Shown here in pieces: positions 50,339 through 59,168 of a stretch of 64,000 bases of DNA. The notes beneath the pieces are model-generated. The model saw only the letters and a program-made list of their open reading frames with translations, was not told the DNA's origin and ran no database searches. Both the position numbers and the translations under genes were made by a program. The first letter of the stretch is position 1. Each line of letters starts with the position of its first letter. Location of the stretch: contig CAJTDB010000020.1 of assembly GCA_910574965.1 (NCBI GenBank), forward strand, positions 1-64,000, written 5' to 3'. Source of the stretch: Lachnospiraceae bacterium (GTDB lineage: Bacteria; Bacillota; Clostridia; Lachnospirales; Lachnospiraceae).

Positions 50339-51352
50339 TTATAAATGTTTATGCGCATGTTTGCTGCGGATATACTGATCTGTAAACTTCTGTTTGGCCA
50401 TCAGGAAATCTTCCAGATCCAATAGTACATGATACAGTATCGCACGGGACTCGAACTCTTCCCGGTCTTTTGGAAGGGGCTGCAGTTTCATCTGGTCAAA
50501 TACCTGCTGCAGCTCCTCTCTTTGTCTGTCCGGAATGTTTTTCTCATGAACATATTTTGCAAGATATCCAAGATAGGCGCTGATAATCTTTGCCTGACTG
50601 GGCATTTCATGGATTCTCCATACCCGATACCGAAGTGCCTGCAGCAATGCACATTGCTGCAGACGCATCTCCATATACTCTATATAATAGTGATCCTCAT
50701 CGGACAGCGTATTATGTGCATGCTCATGGGCACGTTCCAGCCCCTGATGAAGAGATTCCTCCAGTTTATCCAGATCAAACCAGATATATTCTTCCTGAAA
50801 ATCTTCCTCCAGATAAGAGGCCAGTTCCAAAAGTACCTGCTGCATGTTATCTTCTATTTTACGGATATCCGACTGAAGGATTTTCAGATTGCTGGGCATT
50901 CTCCAGTTCATAATCAGTGCCAGACTGGTCCCCACTGCAATCAGCACCAACTCGTTGGCAGCAAAGTTTATGCTGTAATCCGGCGTCAGCAAATAATGTG
51001 TCCCCATGACAGCATTGACCGATATGGTATTCTGCCAGCCAAAAAAATAGCAGACATTTACCATCAGAAAAATATAGACCCCATAATTTACCCAGTCAAG
51101 CCTCCCTATATATCGAAAGCACAGAAAAACCAGCAGAACCGACACAAGGAAGGAAAATAACCGCTCCACAGCAAGCCGGATCGTATCCCTTCTGGTATCC
51201 TGGACTGTTAAAAGAGTAACAATTCCCGCTGAGGTTGCATATTGAAGATTAAAAAATTGTGCAACGGCCACTGCCATACAGCTTCCGACTGCGATCTTCA
51301 GCACCTTCAGCGCAATTTTCCTGCGTTTATGCAGATTCACGCCTGTTTTCAT
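50339..51352 (-). CDS. Aromatic acid exporter family (FUSC/DUF939-like) membrane protein
   Basis: A 337-residue protein. About five or six membrane segments in residues 15-165 (VLKIAVGSCMAVAVAQFF, GIVTLLTVQDTRRDTI, YGVYIFLMVNVCYFFGW) are followed by a long helical cytoplasmic region rich in Glu and His (EHAHNTLSDEDHYY). The TVQDTRRDT motif is typical of ArAE-type exporters, which extrude organic acids. ATG 51352 follows GGAGGGGG; an upstream frame to 51445 has no site. It is the first of three leftward genes with the channel and the DUF3786 protein. Confidence 0.8.
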   Translation of the reverse strand: MKTGVNLHKRRKIALKVLKIAVGSCMAVAVAQFFNLQYATSAGIVTLLTVQDTRRDTIRLAVERLFSFLVSVLLVFLCFRYIGRLDWVNYGVYIFLMVNVCYFFGWQNTISVNAVMGTHYLLTPDYSINFAANELVLIAVGTSLALIMNWRMPSNLKILQSDIRKIEDNMQQVLLELASYLEEDFQEEYIWFDLDKLEESLHQGLERAHEHAHNTLSDEDHYYIEYMEMRLQQCALLQALRYRVWRIHEMPSQAKIISAYLGYLAKYVHEKNIPDRQREELQQVFDQMKLQPLPKDREEFESRAILYHVLLDLEDFLMAKQKFTDQYIRSKHAHKHL

Positions 51353-51495
51353 GAAACCCCCTCCTGTATTTCCCCTGTTATAGATCAGTATATCATTATC
51401 CATAAATCCAGTCCATGATTTTATGTCCTCAACTTGAAAGGTCAATAGTTATATGTTAACATGAAGACACATAAAGGAACAAAATGTAGTAAGGA

Positions 51496-51606
51496 GTTTT
51501 CCAGAAGATTAAAGACAGGAATCCAGTATTTACCAGCGGACTCCATACAGATATCATGGCAATCCTTATCGAGAAGCCATTGCTTGAATTCAAGAATTGA
51601 ATTGTT
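51496..51606 (-). pseudogene. IS110-family transposase fragment
   Basis: A 37-codon remnant reads NNSILEFKQWLLDKDCHDIC then MESAGKYWIPVFNLLE, the conserved N-terminal catalytic block (MESTGKYW) of IS110-type DEDD transposases. Upstream and downstream sequence does not continue the family, so both ends are lost. Confidence 0.75.
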
Positions 51607-51690
51607 AAAGGCAGATCTGCTGTTTAGGCACTTCCAACAGTTTTTTTCCATTCGCACGGTAAAAGCAGGGAGTGTACGTTATGCGGAATC

Positions 51691-51789
51691 ACCGGTTTTA
51701 CTGCATCTCATTCCCCGTTATGAGAATGATCATGCATCCTCTGGAAATCGGGAGCAACAGCGCCAGAGGGGCTGACAGACGACCGATGA
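51691..51789 (+). pseudogene. Degenerate 3' end of a hinT duplicate
   Basis: The plus strand reads LHLIPRYENDHA and continues with TCCTCTGGAAATCGGG, closely matching the end of hinT at 12129-12240. After an internal deletion and frame loss it reaches a TGA at 51787-51789 that aligns with the hinT stop. The match runs on through the gap into the sigma gene, as at the original locus. Confidence 0.75.
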
Positions 51790-51808
51790 GGGGGGGTGGT
51801 AAAGATTT

Positions 51809-52342
51809 ATGATGGAAAAGGATCATCGCTTAGATGATTACTTTGTGCAGTACAAGGATATGGTAATCCGGAATATTTATCTGTATGTGGATTATTATAC
51901 GGCAGAAGATTTGTGTCAGGAAACTTTCATCCGCCTTCAGAAATATCTGGAACGCGTTAAGCCTGAGAAAGTCAAAGCGTGGCTGCTTGCAGTATCAGAG
52001 CATCTGGCATTGGATTACCTGAAGAAGGGCGGAAAATACACGATAGTCACAGGGCTGAAAGCGGAAGAAGAGGAGCCTGCATATCTCTGTTCGGATACAG
52101 AAGAGATTGTACTGGAACGGGAGGAAAGCAGAAAAAGGCTGAAGATACTGGCCCGTTTGAAACAGGAAAAATGGGACTGGTATGATGTTCTGATGCTGGG
52201 ATATGTGGGAAGAATGACGGATAAGGAGATCAGTATAGAGAAAGGGATCAAGAAATCACTGGTTGGAAAATGGAGAGAAAGAGCACAGAAGTGGTTAAGA
52301 GAGATGTATAAAAAGGAATATCCGGAAAAGGGCAATGAATAA
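51809..52342 (+). CDS. ECF-like sigma-70 family factor, paralogue C
   Basis: A 177-residue regions-2-and-4 sigma factor (HRLDDYFVQYKDMVIRNI, AEDLCQETFIRLQKYLERV, MTDKEISIEKGIKKSLVGKW). It lies 20 bases after the degenerate hinT tail, copying the hinT-sigma arrangement at 11.6-12.5 kb in inverted orientation. GGGGGTGG precedes the start; ATG 51812 is an equal alternative. No anti-sigma gene follows, and a strong terminator lies 104 bases downstream. Confidence 0.82.
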   Translation: MMEKDHRLDDYFVQYKDMVIRNIYLYVDYYTAEDLCQETFIRLQKYLERVKPEKVKAWLLAVSEHLALDYLKKGGKYTIVTGLKAEEEEPAYLCSDTEEIVLEREESRKRLKILARLKQEKWDWYDVLMLGYVGRMTDKEISIEKGIKKSLVGKWRERAQKWLREMYKKEYPEKGNE

Positions 52343-52445
52343 TCTGCCCTCCGAATCATTCCTGCTCAGATGAAATGGACTGATTGAATTGCAGATGTTG
52401 GATAGTCAGAGTATTTCACTACAAATGTATATGATTTTTCAAGTA

Positions 52446-52478
52446 AGGGGCTGTTCGTTTCTGACAGCCCCTTTTTAT
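52446..52478 (+). terminator. Rho-independent terminator of sigma paralogue C
   Basis: AGGGGCTGT (52446-52454) and ACAGCCCCT (52464-52472) form a perfect 9-bp stem, followed by TTTTATTT. It also separates the convergent spmA remnant. Confidence 0.85.
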
Positions 52479-52519
52479 TTCACATTTGATTCTGTATTTT
52501 GTTTCATCATCCTGTCTTT

Positions 52520-52858
52520 TCATGCTCTTTGCTTCCCATCCATCACCTTACAAAAAACAACCCCCGCCAGCGTACTCACCGCCGTAGCCAGAATTGCGGG
52601 CCCCACGATGGCCGTGGGATTCACGCTCCCGTACTGGCTCCTGTATGCCACCACATTCATGGGGATCAACTGTAAGGACGAAATATTCAGTATCAAAAAC
52701 ACGCACATTTCATCGCTTGCCACGCCTTTTGGCACTGCCGGAAGCTTCCCGGATATGCCTCCTGCTGCCCTCCGTTCCTCTTCCAGATTTTTAAGCTCCT
52801 CCATGGCCTTCAAGCCCGCCGGCGTTGCCGCCCAGCCGAGGCCCAGGATGTTCGCTTG
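52520..52858 (-). pseudogene. spmA: C-terminal half of spore maturation protein SpmA, interrupted by a mobile element
   Basis: Codons for ANILGLGWAATPAGLKAMEE, then GVASDEMCVFLILNISSLQL, IPMNVVAYRSQYGSVNPTAI and VGPAILATAVSTLAGVVF match the conserved C-terminal half of SpmA, the gate-domain partner of SpmB, through to the normal stop. Directly upstream of about 52858 the frame changes to element-type sequence (KSEKKFSPCLTQ) and the first serine-recombinase gene lies 45 bases away. The N-terminal half is not in the window. Residue W in GLGWAATP replaces the usual N of GLGNAATP. An open frame reads through from 52942, so a fusion stub could be made. Confidence 0.85.
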
Positions 52859-52902
52859 TGTCAAGCACGGACTAAATTTTTTTTCACTTTTTTCAAAATT
52901 TG

Positions 52903-54456
52903 TCAGATATTTTCTTGTTTTGTAATATCCTGAAATCTCCATGTGATCTCAATCCTGTCTTCTCCATACACCTCCACCCTCTCTATAAAATCATCTGCAA
53001 ACTTCTTTGTCAGTGTCTGAACTTCAAAAACAGTACCTAGTCCTGCTTCTGCTGAATCTTCAAATTGTCTGAAAGTATGATCTGTCCTGTATGATTCCAA
53101 GGCATCCAGTTCTTTCCGGAATACTGCTTCCTGTTTTGAGAGTTCATCTCTCCTGATCAGATATTCTTCCTTTGTGACCTGGCCCTGCTTCCACTGAGCA
53201 TACAGATTCAACCGACCTGTTTTACAATAGTCCGCCTTCATTTCCAGAAGTCGTTTTTCTTCTCTATATTTAGAAAATCCAAAAGCGGCCTGATTTTTTT
53301 TATCCTCTCTTTCTTTTTGCCGTTGTGTCTCCGCCAGCTTCCTCCACGCAGCCAAGACAGACGCTTCCAGTCTGTCCGTCTGTATCCGGATATGAGAACC
53401 ACAGATATTCCCCATATGACAATAATAGATATCCACACGTCTGCCTCTTCGCAGCATTCCATATCCACAATGTCCACATTTCACTTTTCCTTTTAATGCG
53501 TGCGGATTTCTGTCTCTGTTATATGTACCGCGTTTTCCCCGTGCTCGTATTGCCGCCTGTGCCGCCTGAAACAGTTTTTCTTCTATCAGCGGCTCATGAT
53601 CGTTTTCAAATTTCAGATATCCGGATCGATCATTTCTTTTCATTTCTCTCGGTCTTACAGAAGTAAGCTTGTGACAGATATATGTTCCAAGATATACTTC
53701 ATTCTGCAGGATTTCCCGAACCTGCGCAGGCGTCCACAAAGTGCATTTTGGATTCCTGAGCATATAGTTCTGCTGTATCGTTTGATTCTTGTACACGCCT
53801 GGCGTCAGAACAGATTCTCTACTTAACAACTCCGCAATTTTTACCGGAGGCGTTCCTTCCGCTGCAATCTTGAAGATTTTTCTTACGGTATCTGCCGCTT
53901 CCGGATCAGGTACATAGATGCTCCCTTCCCCGTTGTTTCTGCGATATCCATAAGGGACATCGCCGCCGCTGTATCGTCCCTGTTTCTGATACAGCTGCTT
54001 TACCGCTTTTACTTTTCTGGACAGGTCACGACTGTACAGATCATGCATCAGACTTTTAAAACCGATCTCCAGCCCGGCAGGTCTCTGAAAACTGTCGTAA
54101 TGATCTGAAACAGAGATAAAGCGCACTCCCATAAACGGAAAAATCTGCTCAATATAGTCCCCTACTTCTATATAATTCCGACCGAATCTGGACAGGTCTT
54201 TCACCACAATACAGGCAATTCTGTTTTCTCTAACTTCTTTTAGCAAACCCTGAATACCCGGCCGGTGAAAATTTACACCTGAAAAGCCGTCGTCCAGATA
54301 TTCTCTTAGTGGATACTGAGACAACTCCGGATGATTCTTAATATAAACATCCAGTACCTTCCTTTGATTTCCAATGCTGTCACTTTCTGTTTTCCGACCG
54401 CCCATATCTTCATCATCATCCGATATCCTCAGATACTTCGCCACATATCCATTCAT
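52903..54456 (-). CDS. Large serine recombinase 1 of a tandem trio
   Basis: A 517-residue site-specific recombinase. The catalytic serine is in YLRISDDDE (about residue 12), the resolvase domain continues with VVKDLSRFGRNYIEVGDYIE, the recombinase domain begins near DVPYGYRRNN, and a zinc ribbon (KCGHCGYGMLRRG) plus coiled coil end the protein. Together with its two neighbours it should integrate and excise the element. It is nearest the spmA junction. ATG 54456 follows GGGGA; GTG 54459 is an alternative. It overlaps recombinase 2 by about 40 bases. Confidence 0.92.
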   Translation of the reverse strand: MNGYVAKYLRISDDDEDMGGRKTESDSIGNQRKVLDVYIKNHPELSQYPLREYLDDGFSGVNFHRPGIQGLLKEVRENRIACIVVKDLSRFGRNYIEVGDYIEQIFPFMGVRFISVSDHYDSFQRPAGLEIGFKSLMHDLYSRDLSRKVKAVKQLYQKQGRYSGGDVPYGYRRNNGEGSIYVPDPEAADTVRKIFKIAAEGTPPVKIAELLSRESVLTPGVYKNQTIQQNYMLRNPKCTLWTPAQVREILQNEVYLGTYICHKLTSVRPREMKRNDRSGYLKFENDHEPLIEEKLFQAAQAAIRARGKRGTYNRDRNPHALKGKVKCGHCGYGMLRRGRRVDIYYCHMGNICGSHIRIQTDRLEASVLAAWRKLAETQRQKEREDKKNQAAFGFSKYREEKRLLEMKADYCKTGRLNLYAQWKQGQVTKEEYLIRRDELSKQEAVFRKELDALESYRTDHTFRQFEDSAEAGLGTVFEVQTLTKKFADDFIERVEVYGEDRIEITWRFQDITKQENI

Positions 54457-56152
54457 CACTTTCCCCGCCCTGCTTTGTCATGATCTGTTCCTGCATTCTC
54501 ATAAGATCGGTAAATGCATATGTGATCTCAATTCTTTCCGGTGAAAGGACCACTATTTTTTCTATCAGGCTGTCCAGCAGCTCATCTGATATGGAATCAT
54601 CCTCTAATTCCATAATCTTCTGACGGTGCTCACAGAGCACTTCTTCCAGCTCTTTTTCCAGCTTTCCTCCCTGTAAAAGATGTTCCATTTCTTTCTCACA
54701 CTGATGCAGCATTCCCGTCAAACGTTGTCTTTCCGCACCAAAATCGTCCAAAGACAACATCCCTTCTTTCATATCTGCATACAGTTCCTGTTTCTTCCTT
54801 TTCAGAATACGTATTTCATTATTCAACGCTTGTTTTCGGTCTGAAATCCGACTGCCTTTTTCTGCAAGAACTGCTGCCTTTTTCTGCCTGCTCCATTGGC
54901 TCTGCCAGTTCCCCAACAGTCGAAGCTGCTGATCTACCGCCCTTCTTACCGCTTCCATGAAAGGGATTTCATGAATATGTGTATTAGTACAGACCGCATT
55001 CATCCTGGTCGCTTTCCCATTACAGTAATACAGATACTCTCTTCTCCCGTCTTTGACTCTGCTCCTTCGAGTCAACAGTCCGCCACACTGTCCACAGTAA
55101 ATCTTTTTACGAAGGCAGTTATCAACATGTGGAACATCCGCATGGATATCCATCTGCCATTGATGCCTTTTCCTGCTGTCCTCAGCCATCTCTGCCGCTG
55201 TATCAAACAATTCCTTTGTCACCAGCGGTTCATGTGTATCTTCTACGATGATCCAGTCCTCTTCCGGCAAAAACCGTAGCTTTCCTTCCTGCTCAAAATA
55301 ACTGCACCGTGTCTTCCCCTGCACCATATGTCCAAGGTATATCGGATTGGTCAGGATTCCAGCCACATGCTTTGACTTCCATTTGATATTCAGGCTGCGT
55401 TTAAAACCTTTGCATCCATTCAGATAGCGATACAGTCCTGGAGACGGCAGCGCCAGTTCATTAAGGTAATTCGCAATCCAGATACAGCCTTTTCCTCTGG
55501 CACGCCATGCAAATATCCTTTTTACAATATCCGCACACCCCGGATCAGGAACCAGTTTCTTCTGGTCTGTATCTGATCTCTTATACCCATAAGGAAAAAT
55601 ACCGCTTACATATTCTCCATTTTTCTGCATAACCTTTTTCGTCTGCGTTACCTTTCTGGATATGTCCCGCGCATAATATTCATTTACAATATTGGTCAGA
55701 GAGTTCATAAGCATATCGCTCTGAAATATCTGCCTGCTACTGTCAAAATGATCATTGACCGATACTACTCTCACACCAAGAAACGGAAATATCTTTTCAA
55801 GATAATCTCCAACCTCCACATAGTTACGTCCAATACGGGAAAAATCCTTGACAATCATGCAGTTGATCCTTCGGCTCTTGATATCTTCCAGGAGCCGATT
55901 CCAATTTTCACGGTCAAAATTCGTACCTGTTGTTCCATTATCCACATAAATATCAACCAGTTGAAATTCTTCCCGGTTCCTGTCCACAAACTCTCTTAAA
56001 AATGCCGTCTGATTTTGTATCGAATCTTTCGTTTTATGTCCATTATCCTCTACAGAAAGCCGTATATAGATTCCTGTTCTGTTTTCAGCTGAACCTGTCT
56101 GATCCACCGCATTGATCACGTCACACTGATTCTTCCGGCTCTTTCGTGCCAT
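54416..56152 (-). CDS. Large serine recombinase 2 of a tandem trio
   Basis: A 578-residue serine recombinase. Compared with the others it has a 25-residue basic N-terminal extension before IYIRLSVEDNG (catalytic serine near 33). Then come VKDFSRIGRNYVEVGDYLEK, PYGYKRSDTDQ, the zinc ribbon YCGQCGGLLTRRSR and a coiled coil. AAGGAGA lies upstream of ATG 56152. It overlaps recombinase 3 by 32 bases and recombinase 1 by about 40, showing one operon and coupled translation. Confidence 0.92.
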   Translation of the reverse strand: MARKSRKNQCDVINAVDQTGSAENRTGIYIRLSVEDNGHKTKDSIQNQTAFLREFVDRNREEFQLVDIYVDNGTTGTNFDRENWNRLLEDIKSRRINCMIVKDFSRIGRNYVEVGDYLEKIFPFLGVRVVSVNDHFDSSRQIFQSDMLMNSLTNIVNEYYARDISRKVTQTKKVMQKNGEYVSGIFPYGYKRSDTDQKKLVPDPGCADIVKRIFAWRARGKGCIWIANYLNELALPSPGLYRYLNGCKGFKRSLNIKWKSKHVAGILTNPIYLGHMVQGKTRCSYFEQEGKLRFLPEEDWIIVEDTHEPLVTKELFDTAAEMAEDSRKRHQWQMDIHADVPHVDNCLRKKIYCGQCGGLLTRRSRVKDGRREYLYYCNGKATRMNAVCTNTHIHEIPFMEAVRRAVDQQLRLLGNWQSQWSRQKKAAVLAEKGSRISDRKQALNNEIRILKRKKQELYADMKEGMLSLDDFGAERQRLTGMLHQCEKEMEHLLQGGKLEKELEEVLCEHRQKIMELEDDSISDELLDSLIEKIVVLSPERIEITYAFTDLMRMQEQIMTKQGGESDEWICGEVSEDIG

Positions 56153-57797
56153 TTTCTTTCTCTCCTTCTATATAATCTCCCGCACTCTTCACATATCGGC
56201 ACATGTTTTCATATTCAGACTGAAAGCGAAATTTGATCTCTATCCTGTTTTTATCATATACCCGGATTTCTTCTACAAGCCTCAAAAGAAGCTTTCTGGA
56301 AAGCTCCTGAAATCCACGATGTTGAAGAAACTGCTCCATCCAGTGCATCCTGCTCTTTTTTTCTTCTGCCAGCCCTCTGACTTCATCTTTCAGCTCTTCC
56401 ACTTCCTTCTCCAGTATAAGAATCCCTGTACGAAATGCTTCTTTTAATTCCAGATATTCTTCCTCGTCTATGATTCTTTCCTTATAATCTTCATATAAAT
56501 CGCGAATATACTGACGTTTTTTCTGTATCTGAGCTTCTTTGTCCAGAATCATACCCTGTAATTTCTCCGAAAGGTACCCGCTGTACGGAATCCTTTTCAC
56601 AATTTTCATCATCTGATCCAGCTCCAGAATATTTTCAATATGAAGATTGATCACTTTTAAAACCGTTTTTTCAAATTTTTTCATGGATATGGCTTTATTA
56701 TTCAAGCATCCGTTTTTGTGTTTATTCTCCACACAAACCAGATAAACATATTTTTTTCCCTTTACCGGCACTGTTTTTCTTGTCATGTTTCCGCCGCACC
56801 AGCCGCATTTCACAAACCCGGAAAAAAGATGAAGTGTCTGTTCTTCCGGTGCCACTCTGGTATCTGCCGCAAAGGATTCCTTCACAAGTTGAAAATCTTC
56901 TTTAGATATGATAGCCTTATGGCTGTCTTCGCACCGAATCCAGTCCTTTTCTGCTTTCTTTGTTCTTTTTCTCACTTTGTAATTAGGCGTACTTGTCTTT
57001 CCCTGTATCAGCACTCCGGTGTAAATTTCATTTTTCAGAATACGATTTACCCCGTTTGCCATCCAACTCAGATCTGCTTTCTTTTGAAAACCGCACTGCA
57101 GGTTTTCTCCATTCATGTGCTTGTACTCCAACGGTGTCGGAATTCCCAGAGCATTCAACTTATCTGCGATCCTGGAGCCGCTCATGCCTTCAATCTTCCA
57201 CTGAAAAATCTGACGTACAACCGCAGCAGCTTTTTCATCCACGACCAGATGATTCTTATTTTCCGATGATTTTTTGTATCCGTAAGGAGCAAAGGAGCTG
57301 ACAAACTGTCCGTTCTTCCTCTTAATATCCAGATGACTGCGCACCTTAATGGAAATATCTCTGCAATATGCATCGTTGATCAGATTCTTGAAGGGAATCA
57401 GCATTTCTTCCGACGCACTCATATCTGATGCCGTATCAATGTGATCATTGATAGCAATAAACCGGACTCCCAGATACGGAAATATCTTCTCGATATAGCG
57501 GCCCGCTTCAATATAGTTCCTGCCGAATCTGGACAGGTCTTTGACAATTACACAGTTTACTTTTCCGGATTTAATATCTTCCAGCATCTCCTGAAAAGCA
57601 GGACGTTCAAAGTTGACGCCCGAATAGCCGTCATCTACTTTTTCATTATGAATTTGTATGTCAGGGTGTGTTTTAAGAAACTCTCTCACAAGAGCCTTCT
57701 GGTTGACGATGCTGTCGCTTTCCACTTTATCTCCGTCTTCCTTTGAAAGCCGATAATAAGCGTCAGCAGCATAGATTCCATTTTGATTTGTATTCAC
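56121..57797 (-). CDS. Large serine recombinase 3 of a tandem trio
   Basis: A 558-residue serine recombinase with YYRLSKEDGDKVESDSIVNQ (catalytic serine near 18), KDLSRFGRNYIEAGRYIEKI, FAPYGYKKSSENK, the zinc ribbon CGWCGGNMTRK and a coiled coil at about 440-510. It starts with GTG at 57797 after GAGGTGAT. It is first in the recombinase operon. An inverted repeat (CAATAGTTT/AAACTATTG) lies just upstream and may regulate it. Confidence 0.92.
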   Translation of the reverse strand: MNTNQNGIYAADAYYRLSKEDGDKVESDSIVNQKALVREFLKTHPDIQIHNEKVDDGYSGVNFERPAFQEMLEDIKSGKVNCVIVKDLSRFGRNYIEAGRYIEKIFPYLGVRFIAINDHIDTASDMSASEEMLIPFKNLINDAYCRDISIKVRSHLDIKRKNGQFVSSFAPYGYKKSSENKNHLVVDEKAAAVVRQIFQWKIEGMSGSRIADKLNALGIPTPLEYKHMNGENLQCGFQKKADLSWMANGVNRILKNEIYTGVLIQGKTSTPNYKVRKRTKKAEKDWIRCEDSHKAIISKEDFQLVKESFAADTRVAPEEQTLHLFSGFVKCGWCGGNMTRKTVPVKGKKYVYLVCVENKHKNGCLNNKAISMKKFEKTVLKVINLHIENILELDQMMKIVKRIPYSGYLSEKLQGMILDKEAQIQKKRQYIRDLYEDYKERIIDEEEYLELKEAFRTGILILEKEVEELKDEVRGLAEEKKSRMHWMEQFLQHRGFQELSRKLLLRLVEEIRVYDKNRIEIKFRFQSEYENMCRYVKSAGDYIEGEKENGTKEPEESV

Positions 57798-57807
57798 ATG
57801 ATCACCT

Positions 57808-57836
57808 CAATAGTTTTTAAACCTTATAAACTATTG
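57808..57836. promoter_or_regulatory. Inverted repeat upstream of the recombinase operon
   Basis: CAATAGTTT (57808-57816) and AAACTATTG (57828-57836) are perfect inverted arms 11 bases apart, ending 11 bases before the GTG start of recombinase 3. A TATACT box lies further upstream on the minus strand. It is likely an operator or a 5' mRNA hairpin covering the leader. Confidence 0.5.
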
Positions 57837-57920
57837 GGGCTTTATTTAGTCCAGTTACAGTATAACACACACTGGTCTGCAAGTCCACCATTTTACAAGG
57901 CCGTGACTTGTTTTTTTCTG

Positions 57921-58169
57921 TCACAGGGACAGAAAATATTCATTCAGTTTTTCTTCCAGGGTATCTTCTGTTTCCGTATAACCAATCTTTACAATCACGC
58001 CATCACATATAAAACAATATGGATTTTTTATCTGCTGTACGAAACTGGAAATCCGTTCTCTGCGTTCCAGTTCCGGATCAATTTTTACTTTTTTGATCTC
58101 AACCAGAGCATCTTTTTCGATGGTTCGAATATCCACATTTTTCAGTTCTCTCAGATCTTCATTTCTCAT
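57921..58169 (-). CDS. Small DUF6870-like protein of mobile elements
   Basis: An 82-residue protein with NVDIRTIEKDALVEIKKVKI, then DPELERRERISSFVQQIKNP and YCFICDGVIVKIGYTET ending in a leucine-rich ELNEYFLSL-like tail. I associate the pattern with DUF6870, small proteins that accompany recombinases in Clostridia elements. The function is unknown. It lies 123 bases upstream of the recombinase operon in the same direction. Confidence 0.65.
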   Translation of the reverse strand: MRNEDLRELKNVDIRTIEKDALVEIKKVKIDPELERRERISSFVQQIKNPYCFICDGVIVKIGYTETEDTLEEKLNEYFLSL

Positions 58170-58434
58170 TTACTTTTGATTCCTTTTACCTTCTATATCA
58201 ATATATTTCTCACTGCCTGTCCGTTATTCGTTGAAAAATAAATCCTGCAGACAGCTGCCAGGAAACAGCTACATTGGAATCTCACCATCTTTTCAGACCG
58301 GACCAGCTTATATCCGGAAGTATCATTATCAGAAACAGCATCGTCGCCACAGAGTTCCTGTTCTCTGTCCATAACCAAATATTTTTCGCTCGTATCTTTA
58401 CTTCAATATTTGAACAATATTTCTTCGTTTACAA

Positions 58435-58475
58435 TATAAGTCACTTTACGACATCATGTCATAAAGTGACTTATA
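58435..58475. repeat. 41-bp near-perfect palindrome
   Basis: TATAAGTCACTTTA (58435-58448) and its exact complement (58462-58475) flank an inner GACAT/ATGTC pair (58450-58454, 58456-58460) around one central base. It lies alone in a gene-free stretch (58170-58566) with no T tract. It may be a recombination, regulatory or transcript-end structure. Confidence 0.7.
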
Positions 58476-58566
58476 CAGATAGTCCTGGCGTATTTGTTAC
58501 ATGGCTCAACTATTTCATATGTCCTGCAGAATTTTAGTTATTTAATTATCAATGTGCACTGAACCA

Positions 58567-58899
58567 TTACAAAACAACTTCTATATTTTTTGCTATGCTT
58601 TCTAACATTTTAATCATAAACAACGCCTGAGTATCCGTACTGTTTAATACAATATGTTGCGCTTTTGCCGCACATTTTTCTTTAATTGAGTCCTCCTTAC
58701 TTCGCACAACCAGATCAGCACCAAACAATTCCATGATTTTCTGATATGTATTGATCCCCGGGCGCCTTACCCCGGTTTCAATTTTACTAATATGAGACTC
58801 ACTAATACCTACTTTTTCTGACAACTCAGCTTTTGTCATACGATTAGCTTTTCGTAAAGCCCGGATAGTTTCTCCTATATTTGTATATTCAATGTACAT
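58567..58899 (-). CDS. XRE-family helix-turn-helix regulator
   Basis: A 110-residue protein. The N-terminal Cro/CI helix-turn-helix (IGETIRALRKANRMTKAELS, then EKVGISESHISKIETGVRRP) spans about 6-65. The C-terminal 45 residues (AKAQHIVLNSTDTQALFMIK) are unassigned. GGGGGGA lies upstream of ATG 58899. It may repress recombinase or transfer genes of the element; the target is not shown. Confidence 0.82.
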   Translation of the reverse strand: MYIEYTNIGETIRALRKANRMTKAELSEKVGISESHISKIETGVRRPGINTYQKIMELFGADLVVRSKEDSIKEKCAAKAQHIVLNSTDTQALFMIKMLESIAKNIEVVL

Positions 58900-59018
58900 T
58901 ATATTCCCCCCATGCATATTTCTATTATAAATGTGCTAATTCCATCTGAACAGTGACCCACTGTACCTTTTTTGAAGTAATTGGTCAATTCAGATTTTTC
59001 TACATTTTGTGACACTCT

Positions 59019-59049
59019 TAAAATAAAAGCAGGCTCCGGAGAGCCTGCT
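59019..59049 (-). terminator. Rho-independent terminator after the membrane-protein gene
   Basis: On the minus strand AGCAGGCTC/GAGCCTGCT (59049-59041 with 59036-59028) is followed by TTTTATTTT. It lies 120 bases past the stop of the gene at 59169 and closes that monocistronic unit. Confidence 0.8.
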
Positions 59050-59168
59050 GTCGTGATCCTGTCAAAATATACCCTAACACTCTGTAACTTCAAGATTATA
59101 CTAAAATGAATTAAGTTTATCAATAGTTATAAACCTTTTTTATAAAATCTTTAAGCTACTTTCTTTCA

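Noticed and set aside
52389-52925. Rightward 178-codon frame over the spmA remnant
   Set aside because: The opposite strand carries the conserved SpmA C-terminal sequence, and this frame has no recognisable motif.
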